Below, in pieces: positions 38,301 through 51,700 of a stretch of DNA of 64,000 bases. The stretch covers positions 281,661-345,660 of the forward strand of contig SJOL01005755.1 of NCBI GenBank assembly GCA_004794785.1, written 5' to 3'. A program made the position numbers and the translations under genes. The stretch's first letter is position 1. Every line of letters starts with the position of its first letter. This stretch comes from Opisthorchis felineus (taxonomy: Eukaryota; Platyhelminthes; Trematoda; Opisthorchiida; Opisthorchiidae). A model generated the notes under the pieces. It did no database searches and had not been told where the DNA came from. It saw only the letters and a program-made list of their open reading frames with translations.

Positions 38301-39735
38301 CTGACCTGGTTTGGTACATCAATGAACATTTATTCGTAGGCAGTTGTGCTTGCTGTCCAATTGAAAACAGTCCGTTTTGTCAGCCGCATGGCCTGATGTA
38401 TATTTTTGTAAACGAAGCGCTACCTTTTTTTTGGATACTCATGGAAGTATATATTGAGCACAGTATTTCCTACGCGATTGACTCATTGAACTGAAAGATT
38501 TTCCATATTAATTTCATCTAGGATAGACGCCCGGCTAAAACCGCACAGGAGACTCTAGTTGGTTCCAGAAGTGGCTGATCTAAATCCCAAGAGGCAGCAT
38601 CCTAATGACAGTACCCTTGCTAAAGGACCTCGATTCACCAGCCAACTCTCACGTCAAACAACTGATGCCAAAAGCACTCTCCGTCGAAATCAGTGGACTC
38701 CCCCGCTCTTAATTCCCCTGTATAGTGGGATAATCTGCCACATTTGACCCACTGAGTTATCCAACGGAAACCGAGCTCTCAGTTTGTAAATGACTTTTCT
38801 GGACGGTCGATGGCTTAGCCTAGGATACGTATGCGATCATCATCATCATTAGAGACAGCAACATCAGTGTTGACACTGCCGTATGCGGTACCAGATGTCG
38901 GAACAGTTCAAATTTACGTACGGATTGGAGGTCATTAAGCTGGAAGACGGGGTTGAAACGAACCATGGTGACTCGATACTCACCGAGTTCCTAGTAATTG
39001 CACCAGTTTTATCGCCACTTTAGTACTTTCTCTCAGTAAGGGTATTCATCTGACGCGCATTCATTGCAACGTCCGGGAGACAACGTAAAACCGGAGTGAT
39101 TTAGATGGGAATCAGACAGAAATTACGCGGGAATTTAATACTTCCCACCAATCAGGTGTATACAATTGCCAGCCTAAGAATGATCAAATTTTCTGTTGTT
39201 CCGCCGTGTATCAACTATATGATAGAGAGTAGGTACGTTATTTAATTACACCGACTCGCCACAAGGTTCACAGAATTGGGCTATTCGTTCGAGGCGCTAA
39301 ATCACTTTCGACATCATGGGATCAGGAATTCATATTTATCAGGTGGATGTAACTTACGTTGACTGGTGAGACACATATCGGTTACCATGGCTACGTTTCA
39401 TCGCCATTAGCAACAATTGTGATTTGCCACTATGTCCGGTATCTCGTTCCGTTGTAGATAGACATTAAATTAGATGAATACAGCAAGCGTCATTTCACAT
39501 AATGAATAACCCTTCAGTTTTGTGCGTTTTTCGGTGCTCATCGCAAAACATTCCCTCGTCAACACTAACGGGGCCTGAACTCCCCTGTGCATCAATTAGA
39601 TCGCTTCACTCGATGTTATTCAACTGTTTCCTCTCGTGTAAGTTAAGTACATGCTGGATGTGATCCTCAGTTTGCTTAATGTGAAGTCGCTGTAAATCCC
39701 TACACTTCCAACAGTGTGGAAGTCATCATTAACAA

Positions 39736-39774
<39 letters not shown>

Positions 39775-42700
39775 CATCGAAAAAATGAAATCAGTACTGA
39801 TTACAGATAGCTTACTACCGCATGACTATAGTTCTCCCTTTTAGAAAAGAATAACAGAACAGGCAAAACAGACCTGGCACTGGTACGTGCAGATCGAGGT
39901 GACCTTACTTCCAGATAACTATTGCAATAATATCGGTCGAAAAAAAAACAGGAAATCCCGTGATATCGATAAGCAGCCAAATTTTACGGCGTCTTTAGCC
40001 AAGCACAAGAGGGTCGTTCGGACCCCATCCTGAAAGCGTGTCGCACCGACAGTACACAAACGTTTCATAATCCCTTCCATACCATTATTCCAGGTCACAG
40101 GATTGGTTTTCATCACTGTGAGTTAAGCACTCCTTTCAGTGGATGATGACTCGGCTTAAACAATACATTACCAGGCCACCATAGCCTCCGGTGTTGGACA
40201 CATTCCTTAATTGTCTTCCTTATCCTTATCTTCTGGGTTTACTGGCATCAGCCAACATGAGCTGTAGTCCTCAGACAATAGTTGCCAGAAGCCTGGAGAC
40301 TTCTCGCAGTAGCCACATCTCACAGTCTGACAACAAAAAGGCACATTATTGGTAGTATGAGGTTTCCCGACCTAAAGCCGTCGCCTTGTCATGGTGGCCG
40401 GGCTTTTGTGCAGCAATGATCCTGCGGGCTATAGTGACTGGAACTCAGTTCTTAAAGGTTTAACCATGCCAGGAAGGCCAACAGGGAGCAGCCTTTCAAA
40501 GAATAGCGAGTCCCCGTATTGCGAGTATTCGTATTACGAGGTCTGTAGGAAGCAGCGATGCTGCCTTCCCCCGAGGAAGGACGGGTTAGAAAAGGTCGGC
40601 CCTAAAAGCCGCACACTCCGCTCGCCCTACGGTTGAACGTGACCGCCGTGCGCATTATTCAACACGGTCGAAATACTTCTAAACCCAAAGAGCCCGGTGC
40701 TGCTCAAAAGCCGCTTGCTGTGCGCAGCTGCATTAGGAGCGAGACAGTAGTGCCTTACTCCCTGCGTCTTCGGTCCAGGCCGGCCCCCTTCAGCCAAGTG
40801 GGTCAGACTATTGAGTCCTTGGTTCCTGGAAGGGTCCCTCAAGAAAACCATAACCGCTGCTTCGTGGTTCAAACTGTTGAGTCAAAGGCTAAGAGCAGAG
40901 TCCTCGAACAGAACCCTACATCCTCCCACTGCCTTGTGGGTCAGACGTTTGAGTCAAAGGCTCAAGGCGGAGTACCTCAACTAAACCCTCTTCGGCTTGG
41001 GTAACCGGGATGTATCGCCCTTACAGTTCTTCGCTCACCGTCCTTCCACCCCACTCCTTCCCCACCCATCGAACGATGCTGTGCTGAAACCTTGCTTCCC
41101 CTGTCTGTCGATGTATCTTGTGTCTCCGAAACATGCATACAAGACCCCACTTCGGTCGTGCACCTCAAACCCCCTAGGATGAGCTCAGATGTTTCTTATT
41201 TTACTCTTCGGCGGTCTGGTGATCCTGGCGCAATGGCTTGTGTTATCTACGGTGTGGGAGTTGCACTCAGCCCCAAGGCTGAAAACAACTTACTGGACTG
41301 GACAGTAAACATTCGTCTTTGAAATGTGCAGTTGTTTGGCTCAATCAAAATCGATGCAGTTCGATGCGCTAAATGATGTTTATTTGTCGTATCAGCGTAC
41401 GCCTCGACAGACTGCAGTTCTGAGACTGAGAAGGACGGGTTTTATCGAAATCTGCTACAACTGTTCCGGTCAGCAAGAAGGATGGATATAGTAATTCTGG
41501 CGGGTGATGTGAATACCCAAGTTGGACGACCAAGTCCGGAAGAAGCACAGTTAGGTGGTAGATTTGGAGTCGATGCTCAGCGTACGGATAATGGGGAGCG
41601 ACTTCGTCATTTGTGTGCAGATCATCGTCTGTTCCTGGCCGGTACAAACTTCCAAAACAAGCACTCACATCGAGTCACTTGGAGGCCACCGACCCCAAGA
41701 CAGTCATGGGCTCAACTGGACAATGTGGCTATCAGTTTCCGATGGAGAGCCTGAATTAAAGATTGTTGTTCCTTCTGGGGTACGCAAATTAACTCTGATC
41801 ATGTCATTGTGCAAGCCCTGTTATTACTTCGCTTTCTGTCAGCATTACGCGTGTGAAAGCAGAGCAGTTCCATTTGTCAAGTTTCAGTAGCTCGAGTATC
41901 GAGCTGACCAGGCTATAAAGCTGCTGGAAACACAGGCATGCGGATGACGAAGATTGTTCAGAGGTTGAACAGAAGCGGTTTAAAAAACCTATGCTCTCAG
42001 CTTTCAGAACTGTTTGTCCAAGCCATCTGACTCGACTCAACGAACACTGGATATCGTCGAGATGAGCAGATATTGTTGCTGCCAGAAACACCAAAGCAGC
42101 AACTAGCGACTGTGATGGTGCACACAAGTCCCTCAAACAGCAGATAATCAGGAGCTTGAAGAATGACAGAGAACGCTGGTGGATTTCGAAGTCCCAAGAG
42201 ATGGAGAGGGCTTTCGCTGCAGACAACAGCCGCGCCCTGTTTCAACCGATTCGATCAACCGGTCAAAAGAAAGCAAGCTGGGTTTCGCCCTAGCAGAGGA
42301 GAAATCGACCATATCTTTGCCTTGAGACAAATTCCTGAATAGCATCACTCCTTCAAACGTCCCACAGTCGTTTTTCTTGATATGAAAGCTACTTTTGACT
42401 CTGCCGATCGTGAGAAACTTTGGCGGTGTCTGGCGGTCAAAGGAGTCCCTTCCAAATTTATATCACTTATGAAGGCACTGTATGCGAACGGCTATGGGAG
42501 TGTAAGAGTATACGGGAAGCTTTCGCCTAAGTTCGCCATGTCCAGTGGTGTAAGACAAGGCTCACTCTCCTCACTCACCTTTCCTTTTTGTTATTAATGT
42601 ACTGCTTGAAATTTCGCTGCCTGCCTCTGAAACCTGGGGGTCGAAATGCTCCCGGGACGCTAGCTCACAGACATTGAGTATGCGGACGTTATTGCTCTCC

Positions 42701-45700
42701 TTGGTTCCAGTCCTTCAATGCAAACCATTTTAGATAACCTAAATAATAATAATAAGTATGAAGGCGGTAACCAGTTAGCTTAGTTGGGTTGATAACTGTC
42801 GCCTCCCTGGATGAGGACTCCGGGACTCAAGTCACCAACGGTTAACGACACTGGCAGAAATATTTCAATCGCGCACGGGGCGAGAGGGCTCAGTGGTTAG
42901 AGCGCGAATTTACTGACCGGAAGGTCCGTGGTTCAAACCCGACCTCTGCCTCTCGACTTCCCCTGTCTAGGCTTGGGCAACCTGGCAGTATCCCAGCCCT
43001 CGTGTTTCCTTCTGGTGGCATGGCAGCTAGGCACCGAAAGGGTGCTGCAGCTGAACGAGAAGGTCCAATCGCACAGTCAGTGGCGCTCGTGCATTAAAAC
43101 TATCACCAACGCGTAGTTGGCAGGTTTCGCGAACTAACTGATTACGTCATCACCTCCCATGCGTTACCGTATCTCCAACGCCTCATTTTCGGGTGATCAA
43201 ATCTGTAGCAGCTGGAACCAAAGTGCCTATGGTATACGGTTTATAGCTGATAAATTGATTGGCTGGTTGAGTGAGGTTTTAAAATTTTCGCTTAACCTTT
43301 CCTGCTGTAACCGAAGCCGAAATCCCGCTGTATAGCTGTTTCGTTCTTGTTGGAAATCATCATATATATGTATCATCATCATAATCATATATATATATAT
43401 ATNNNNNNNNNNNNNNNATATATATATATATAATCATATATAATCATACATACATACATACATAATCAATTCAATTCAATTACTAGCCATAGGTTTGCGA
43501 GTTCGGCCGTTCAGCCACGAACGGCTGATCAACAGGGTGGTTAAATCACACTTAGACGGGAGATAGCGTCACTCATTCTTCAAGCACAGAATTCATCCAA
43601 CATGGTCACGTGTTGGCTGGATACTCGAGTGACAACTTCTCAAATCGAAGGTTCATTCAACTTGTCGATTATTCCTGGTCCTGAGCTACTTATAGTTTGT
43701 TGATAGTAAAAGACGATTTTGGAATTTCAGTCCAACTGCAAACCAACAAGAATCCTCTGCCCAGTAGTGTTATTGTTGGCGTATGACAGCTTACTCTCTG
43801 ACTGCTCCTGATCTTCATAGAGATTCTTGAGTTGCGCGCTGCTATTGATTCTTAATAATGATGAGACAGCTGTAGAGTGCCGCCTCTGGGCCTTGCATCA
43901 TTGGCTGACATATGTTGTAGGATGGAATCTCAATCGGAATTTCAAAATCTCAGTACCTGCACATCTGCTCAAAGTGTTGCGCGTTTAAGCTAGATAAGAG
44001 TAACCTCGGAACATCTTATTTCATGAAGACAAATCTAAGGCTTATAGGTTGTATTGTAAGACTTTTCATGTTCATTCGCACTGCTGCCGCATAACTTTTC
44101 TTTCTACTATGCTTGAACATTGTAGCTACTTACCATAAAATTGCGTCAATGCAGTCGAGTGTGCTTGAGTGAAGAGACTGTGTCTACACTGAGTACCGGG
44201 CCGGAGACCATTGTTTAGCACTTGACCCAGTTAAAGGGTTCACAACTTGTTTTTTCTTGCTCACACCAGTATCTAAATTTTGATCTTACTGACACACTTG
44301 TTGCATGCTGTAGTCAGGCAGTTAGACACAGGCACAACCTTGCACTGAACAGTGAAAAAGTATGCACGAAGAAGTCATTGACCGTATCGGTTTGGGGTTG
44401 GCTAGCCGGACTTTAGGTTAAAAGTCTTATGTTCGCACCACTACATCATGGCATCTGTGTTTTACGAGGGGAGCTGTAACTCTACACGGCGTTTCAGAAC
44501 ATGTAAAAATGAATGCCGCAATGGAAGATGAGCCATGAAACTACCTGTTCTGCCGTTCCAAAAAATTTCAGTCCTATCGGGCTTTAAGTGATATCCATAT
44601 TGCGGGCTAGATATACGCCATAAATTATTTCTTCTTGCGCTGAATGCTTCAGTACACGTCATGTCACTACCGTTACAATGCTTTTAACCTCTCGGTACTT
44701 GAACAATTGTTATTTATGGGCCCTTACACAAGAACAGAAAGCAAAGCGTGAAGCCTTTAGAGGAATGTGTTCTTTTCAGACTTGTTTTCCCCGCTTCTGC
44801 AGTGCTATGCTATGTAGTTCGAACAAAGCCGAACGATTAACACAATTCATTGTATGCTTTTATTGAGTTACAATGGCCCACTCCAATTTTTCCCTCCCAA
44901 AAAAGAACACCCCCGGGATCACTGTTCCCGGTTCCAGCGAGCCTTGCCATTAGGTTGGTGAGTAAAATGCCAAACTAACTAAGAAAGACCGGGAAGTTCT
45001 GGAAGTTTCGGTTCCGCTAATCTCCTACAAAGAACGTCTTTTTCAGAAATCGGGAAATGCTAACATTATTTTTCACGGAAATACATTAGCTGTGATGAGC
45101 TGGTATATTCAAAAGCTACGTTTAGCTCTACTGGTTATCTCCGGCGTACATTCCAGGTACTGTCTAATCAGTGTGACAACTGTGCTTTTCACACAATGTG
45201 AGTGATCCCTTTATGTGTGCGTAGTACGTCAAATAATGAAATGCACTGCTTCACCAAGAAATTCGGATCTACTGCTTTGTCGTAGATAATCGTCAAACAC
45301 TCAGAAACGCCTCAGAGAAAGTGAAGCAACTAGTGTTACGTAATAGCAGACTGATTTTAGAACAACTGGAAAAGTCACAGAGTGCATGCTTCAAATAACG
45401 GGATTCTGCAGACCGGCTGAGTATTTAGGGTCCTAGTAGCATCGCATGTTTATTGCCCATTGTATGAGGACTAGGTTTCTAACGGGATCTAATAGAGAGT
45501 ATGCGGCGAAATCTAGACATACAAGAGAAATTTAGGGAAAAATCTTTGTCGTAGGGTGTACCCGGTTGTCTCATTGAACTCTATTCCAGAACAGAGATCC
45601 CTTCAGAGGGTCTACCTCGACCTGGTCCCACAAGTAGTATTTATGGAAAAGACACTGTATTATATCTTGTTTGGAAAGTCGTCAGCCCAAACGTATCCGT

Positions 45701-48700
45701 TCCTCATCCTTACATCCGGATTCTCCTAACAGCAAGTGAAAATCGTTATTTTATGTTGATCTTCAGCAATATGGATTCATTTTCCCGTCCTCATTGTCTC
45801 ACCTTTTTTATAATTTGCGACGATGTGAGGTAAGCACTGCTGTTTCTTAGGGTATTTGGATGACGCAACAAAAGGCACATCGCAGTGGACGGTTTCATAG
45901 CAGTAAATTTGTGTGTGATGCTGCCACGTAGTCCAACTACACTTAGCTCAGATGCGTTCTGCGCCGCTTATTAACCTTCGCTGGTATGTGTAAAATCTAT
46001 TGTATCGATGTTATGCTGTGGTCTCTTTGAGGAGCATAGAACAACAAGTTTCACTATAGGGCCAGAGAGGATTAGCCCTGTAAATGAACCTACTGCACGT
46101 CTCATCCTGTTTGATGATTACCACGCCGATGTAGCAGTATCTCCCGTGTTTTGTTAAGTTCTCATCGTTCGGCGCAGCATTGCTTGGTTACTGGCCACAG
46201 TTGCGCGTATGATGAGGATGGAATGATTTCTTGTTCCAGTCCCTGCGATAAAATTGTCGTGAAATTTGACTACTCATGAGCAGTCATGTGGATATTCCTG
46301 CCCTTCACGATACTTCTTGAATGTGGGTATCACTTGTTGGGGGTCATCAATTATATCTTGCTGATCCTGGAAAGACGAAAGTAAAAACACATATGACTGT
46401 TCACTCTGGCAGTCAATTTGGGACTTATCAGGTTGTTGGGTGCCGATTCCCTGACAAAATCGTCCGAGGGCCTCCGCTGTGAACTGTTCCATGATCAGGA
46501 CCAATTAACCCTAGCCGTCCAACGTAGCCGAAAAGGGCGGCCGGTCCTTGGCAGTGTGATACACTATGTTCATCGGACTGTTTTCTGTTTTAGTGATAAT
46601 AATTGCTGACTGCCCAACATTTTGTAACTAACTTTCTCCCTAGACTAAGGTAGACTGATTAATAAGACCGTTCTACTGGTGATTGACAAGCCTAATAGGC
46701 TTTCACTGTGAGAGTGGCTTGCTTGTTTGCTTGCTCTTATAGTCTAAACTGTTCCTCTTCTCCTTCCCCAAGTTCACTGCGATATGCTCTTAGAAAAGTC
46801 TGAGCGTATTCCATGCGTCCCATGGAATACAGTTGCTCTGCTCGACGATTGGCAGCAAGGTCCGCACTTATCTTGCTTCACTGTTGTTCCCAGTGGCAGA
46901 CACCATAAATTTGTTCATCAGTGGCTAATGGGTTCGAAGAGAACTACAAATCGGAGGCGACCACTCAAAGCTCTGTGTTTACGGGTATGTCCTTTTGGTG
47001 GGGACGGATAGCTATGCACTGCAGGCAGCGGCTTAAATGTGGACGCTACTAGGCTCATGATTGGACATCATCTATCACTATCACTTACCATTGCCGATAT
47101 CCATTTCCTGATCCCCTTCGTGACCAATAAAGCTATTATATAAATTCCCCGGGCCTAATCCGTGTTGTTAAGTTTGTCGAATGAGTCGATAGATAATGCA
47201 GTGGCTCTTTGGAAGGACGAATTCTTCGTGGCACTGAGTGATTCTTTGCAGTCTCAGCGGTCTTCTTCCTCGGAAGATACCAATGTGACTTTCACTCATG
47301 TATCCATTTTTCTTTGGGTACCTCACGATTTTACGAATTGGGATATACGTTGCTGACTAGCTCTCTCAACGTGGTTTCCGCTCCATTTTTCTTATTAGGA
47401 TACGATATTCCGCTTAGAAGTTCTGAAGGTATCCGCCGCACATGCAGTTATTAAAAAAATTATTTGCTCTGTAGAATAGCACCATATGCCTGCTCGTGAG
47501 CCTCAAATGTATAGCGTTGTGGCTGTTTGACATCGATTTATTTCCATAGCATCCTTGTGTGTTAAATGTAGGTCGAAAAAGCCTGGGTGCGTTTCACCGC
47601 TAACAATGCACCTGAGTAGACAACCCCTTTACTTAGCTCGGTAAAAATGTCCGTGTGATTGTGCCTCTTATGTTTTCACGAGTTACCCCATCGTATGGTA
47701 ATGAGTATGCGTTTCGGTAAGCTTAGCATCCTGCCACTCACTATAGCTTCGTTACCCGGTTGCGTCTCGGTCACAATAAAACAAGTAGCTGTGGACAGAT
47801 TTAGATGGACGAGTAGATCCACTAAGTTCTGTCTCTGTAGTCAGCTGTCAACGAACTGTCGTCACAAAAATACCATAGATTAGAAACTACAAGTCAAAAT
47901 CACACAAAAATTGACTGAATAGAAACAGCTAGCTGAAACAGGGTTTTGAATGTATCGGGGTTGGTGAGGTAACTGCATTTTGTCTCCAGGAAAGTGTGGG
48001 CGTATATATTTGAAAGCATTCCTAGTTTACCTGCGATGCGGTGCAGACGAGAGGTCAAAACAAACAGAGCGAGACGCGTCATTCGGTATACGTGAGCAAA
48101 ATTCTAAATAAATAGAAAAGAACCTGTTTGGAAGGCGTGAAAAGGAAAATGAGACTTGTCCGCGATATAAGTTTTGGGCCTTGTTCGAGCAAGCGAAGGT
48201 TCTTAGTTAAAACAGGAAATGTGACGGCGGCAGTACAGGATGACAGAACCCACAAAATAATACACAAACCTACATAAAAAATTTGGAGGATAACTGATTG
48301 GCCTAGGTCCCTTATAAGGAAGGGGGATTCCTCAGCTTTGGGACTGCAATAAACCGCAATTAGGGTAAGATATAAGCTTACTCTTAGCCATTGGAAACGG
48401 TCATTGTTGGTGAATGCATGGTTACAGTTAAGATGGCACTTCATTAGGTCCTCCATACTTGGAACGAAATGAAAACGTCATTCCTGTGTAATTTAGGGAG
48501 GCCAAGTCGTAGGTTTGTTTCGGTGGACGAAGAAATAGGATCAGATAAAAATGTCTCAAAACGATCAATTTCGTTTTCGAGAGAAATGGCGAAGAAAAAT
48601 CCAAATCATCAGCATATTTAAAGTCTAGGCGCGTGAACGTTATGAAGGTCATGGTGTGTGAAAAAGCACGGTGATAAAACTGAGCCTTGAAGAGAATATG

Positions 48701-51700
48701 CTTTCGGGGCCGCAAAATATTGTCAGTCGACAGGAGTTGAGCAAAATTATCATGTCAACTGCTCTCGAGTATGTGTATCGCGTCGGTGTTTGGAAAAACA
48801 ATGGAGCCAGGAAAGTTGAGGGGGCAGGGAAAGATAGAAACAATGAGTTAAAGGCAGTCCGATCCGGGCATCACATGGTTGTGCCAGATTTTCTCCTACA
48901 GTCAAAGTTGATATCGCTCCGCGCATCTTCTGGTGAATTCAGGCTCATCACTTCGAACACAAAATGGGACTTAAACCTCGATGTTTCCTGTCACTATTGT
49001 AAATTGGGTGCATCCGCGACTGTGCATCTTTCACATTTGTTAGCATGCTCTTTCTTTCTTCGAAGTTCTTTGAGATGCTTTGGCTAACCAGTTCGTTGCG
49101 AAAGAATAAGTTTTCCAAGCGGCAGAACTGGTTAGATTACAGATGTCGAAATTGAATGGCATCAAAGTTATGAACTCAATTAGACTCAAAGAAGTCGTCA
49201 CGAAAGCCCTGTACAGTGTAACTCCATCTGAAGTGATGGAACGTTTGTAGACGAATATGTGCGTGTAAGTTATGAAAGGACGGCAATGGCTGGAGGATCA
49301 CAAACTACGTATCGGTCGGAAGTTGCAAGCGTGTGTAAAGATTTTGGGGCGTCACAGCTCAGGAAAACTTGCTAGTGTATGATCTAGTCGGATTACTTTC
49401 CTCCTTGGCTCATGAACCAAACCCTGTTAAGGTCGCTTACTGTGTTAAGGCAATTATCAGTGATATTAATCGTGAAAGTAGTGAAAACTTTGTCCCAAAA
49501 CTCGCGCAGCATATTAGACGAAACCTTGAGGGTAATGTACAAATCACCGGACGATACTTTCATGAAATTGGGTAAAAATCTGGAATATCTGAAGTATCCT
49601 GGAAAGTCCATTTGAAGGACGCGCGGAATCACAAGTCAAGAATTGTGAGGTTTGTCAACAAATTACCGCAAACATTAGTTCAATAGGCCAACGGCCAAAA
49701 GTTCGTGAGGGGTGTATACCGGACTTGTGAGATAGAAGCAAATAAATGTGAATTCAGGCAGGATGGTAGCTGGAATACTGAAAAGAAGGAACAACAGAAG
49801 ACAATCAAATGGCTAATATCACCACAAGGGTATTACAAACGGTCTTGTGCAGACGGAGCCCAGACTGATTAGGGGACCTCCATGTTTTTTTTGTTCTTTA
49901 GCACGCGATAGAGTCGAAAACAGTCGGAAGGAATAGCCAATAAACTGATTGCGCAGTTGTTCGACTATGATTCTTGATTCGCTGCCACGCAGTTATTGTA
50001 CTCACCTGTTACTTTGTCGAGTGTTGGGAATCCCTACTGTACATATTCTATTGTTGGTCGTAACCAAAATGAAGGATACACGGGGGTTTTCCACCCACTA
50101 AGAGGCAATCTATAGTACAAGAAAATAGATAAACATCGGGTCTAACTCACAACATCGGTAATGTCACCAGGACGTTTTGAACGGAGACTGTAAAATAGCA
50201 CATTGTCCAGCAGACCAGTGCTAGTCTGTTAGATGTGTTTACCTAGTTTTTTTATTACCTTCAGATCATTGCAGTATGCCATTGTGTGACCATACTGAAG
50301 ACTTCCTGATTCCGTTGTTTTCATTTGGCCAGATGGGATCTCAGAGACTCACTTGGAGAAACTCTTAAGCACTGCAAGAGTGGATCAAGTGAATAAGGCG
50401 TTGTTTGCTAGCCTTTCAATACTGATTGGTGCTCAGCTCATTCACCCGGAAGTAAGTTGCGTGGCATCAGTTCTCATATTTCCCCAACCTTCCCCAACCC
50501 CGTCATTAGCATTATTTCACGTTGTGGAGAAAAATTAGTCCAGCTGTGTACCGTTTGTGAAAACCTGAGGGATCTGGCGTATTTTCTGTCTTCAGTTAAT
50601 AAAACGCTTGGTAGTCCCCAATTAAGATAAGTACTTGAAGCCAGAACCGTTATAAAAACGAACTTGGAAGGTATCTCGTTGTTCGTCAGCTTAGAAATGG
50701 AACGTCACCCTTCAAAAGAGTCTCACCGGAAAGGAGATGCTGCCTGAACGACATGGATCCCTCGTCCTGTCGTACCGTATCGGGACTTCGGAAATGTGGA
50801 AAATGAAAGCATACCTGTCTATCCACATCAGCATAAATCGAGGTCGTCGTTGGCTTCAGATTCCTAGTCCTTTGGTGACACGACTGGTGCACTTATATCG
50901 TCACTTTTTATTATCATGTGCTTCTTCTTACGGCTAATCGGAACCCGGCATGCCGCCATCCATTCTCAGAGGTAGGAGTACTGGGACACAGTAGAGGACA
51001 AACAGTTGACTTGTAGCTGAAAACTTGCACGTCCCCGAAACTTGAACACCAACATTATCAAAAGCAAATGGCGAGGTTGTTTGCATTCTTCGATAGAGTG
51101 CAAGCTTAGTGGACTGTAGTGACTTTGACGATTATTCTTCAAGATGTTTCCTTTGTAATTTTAAATGTTGCACTGATACATGGAGATCCTTGTTCGTTCG
51201 ACAAATGTGGAAAGCGAAGGGTTCATGTCGTTGATCACACCCAACTCGATGGTAGGATACGGCAGAGGCCTTCGGTAGTTGTCATCCGTCTGTTTCCCGG
51301 ATGTCTTGTCTTGGATAACGGTTACGCTAAACCGTCCCTGTTGGTTCGGAGTATCATAAAAACATAATAACTTCTCCTCAGTACAATCAAATCCACTGTG
51401 GCTAAAAGCTTTTTCCTCCAAAGAAGGTGTGCTATCAGGAACTTTGAGCTGTCCTGTGGGTGTTGTTTCTCCAGTAGAGGGAATAACATTTCCGTCTTTC
51501 ATTGCTTCACAGGCAGACCGGGAAGTGATGCCAAGTCGTATGCTTTGAAGCCAACACTCCGCAATCGGAATGGTGTTTGGTTGCTCCTATCTTATCCGAC
51601 GCTCCTACCACATCCGCAAGATGTTTTGGGACACTAGTGGTCAAACAGTCTTCGAACATCTTTTGCCCACAGCGGCAGTGTCTCACTCATATGATAGGAC

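Larger units (their letters stand above)
40370..43262 (+). mobile_element. RTE-clade LINE (copy D), near full span, decayed and SINE-interrupted
   Basis: The regions run in order on the + strand. A GC-rich 5' part (40,380-40,640) comes first, then a repeat-bearing open stretch (40,633-41,004). An APE endonuclease follows (41,100-41,755: [41 protein letters not shown]). A decayed middle is next, then RT (42,260-42,600: [22 protein letters not shown], [30 protein letters not shown]). A shortened thumb and a 3' UTR like copies A and C follow, ending about 43,262 in a GATTGGCTGG-type tail. The YADD box is changed to YADV (near 42,680). It lies in unc-18 intron 10, same strand. Confidence 0.85.

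Noticed and set aside
39735..39774. CRISPR-like or satellite array
   Set aside because: It is a simple trinucleotide microsatellite in a eukaryotic intron.
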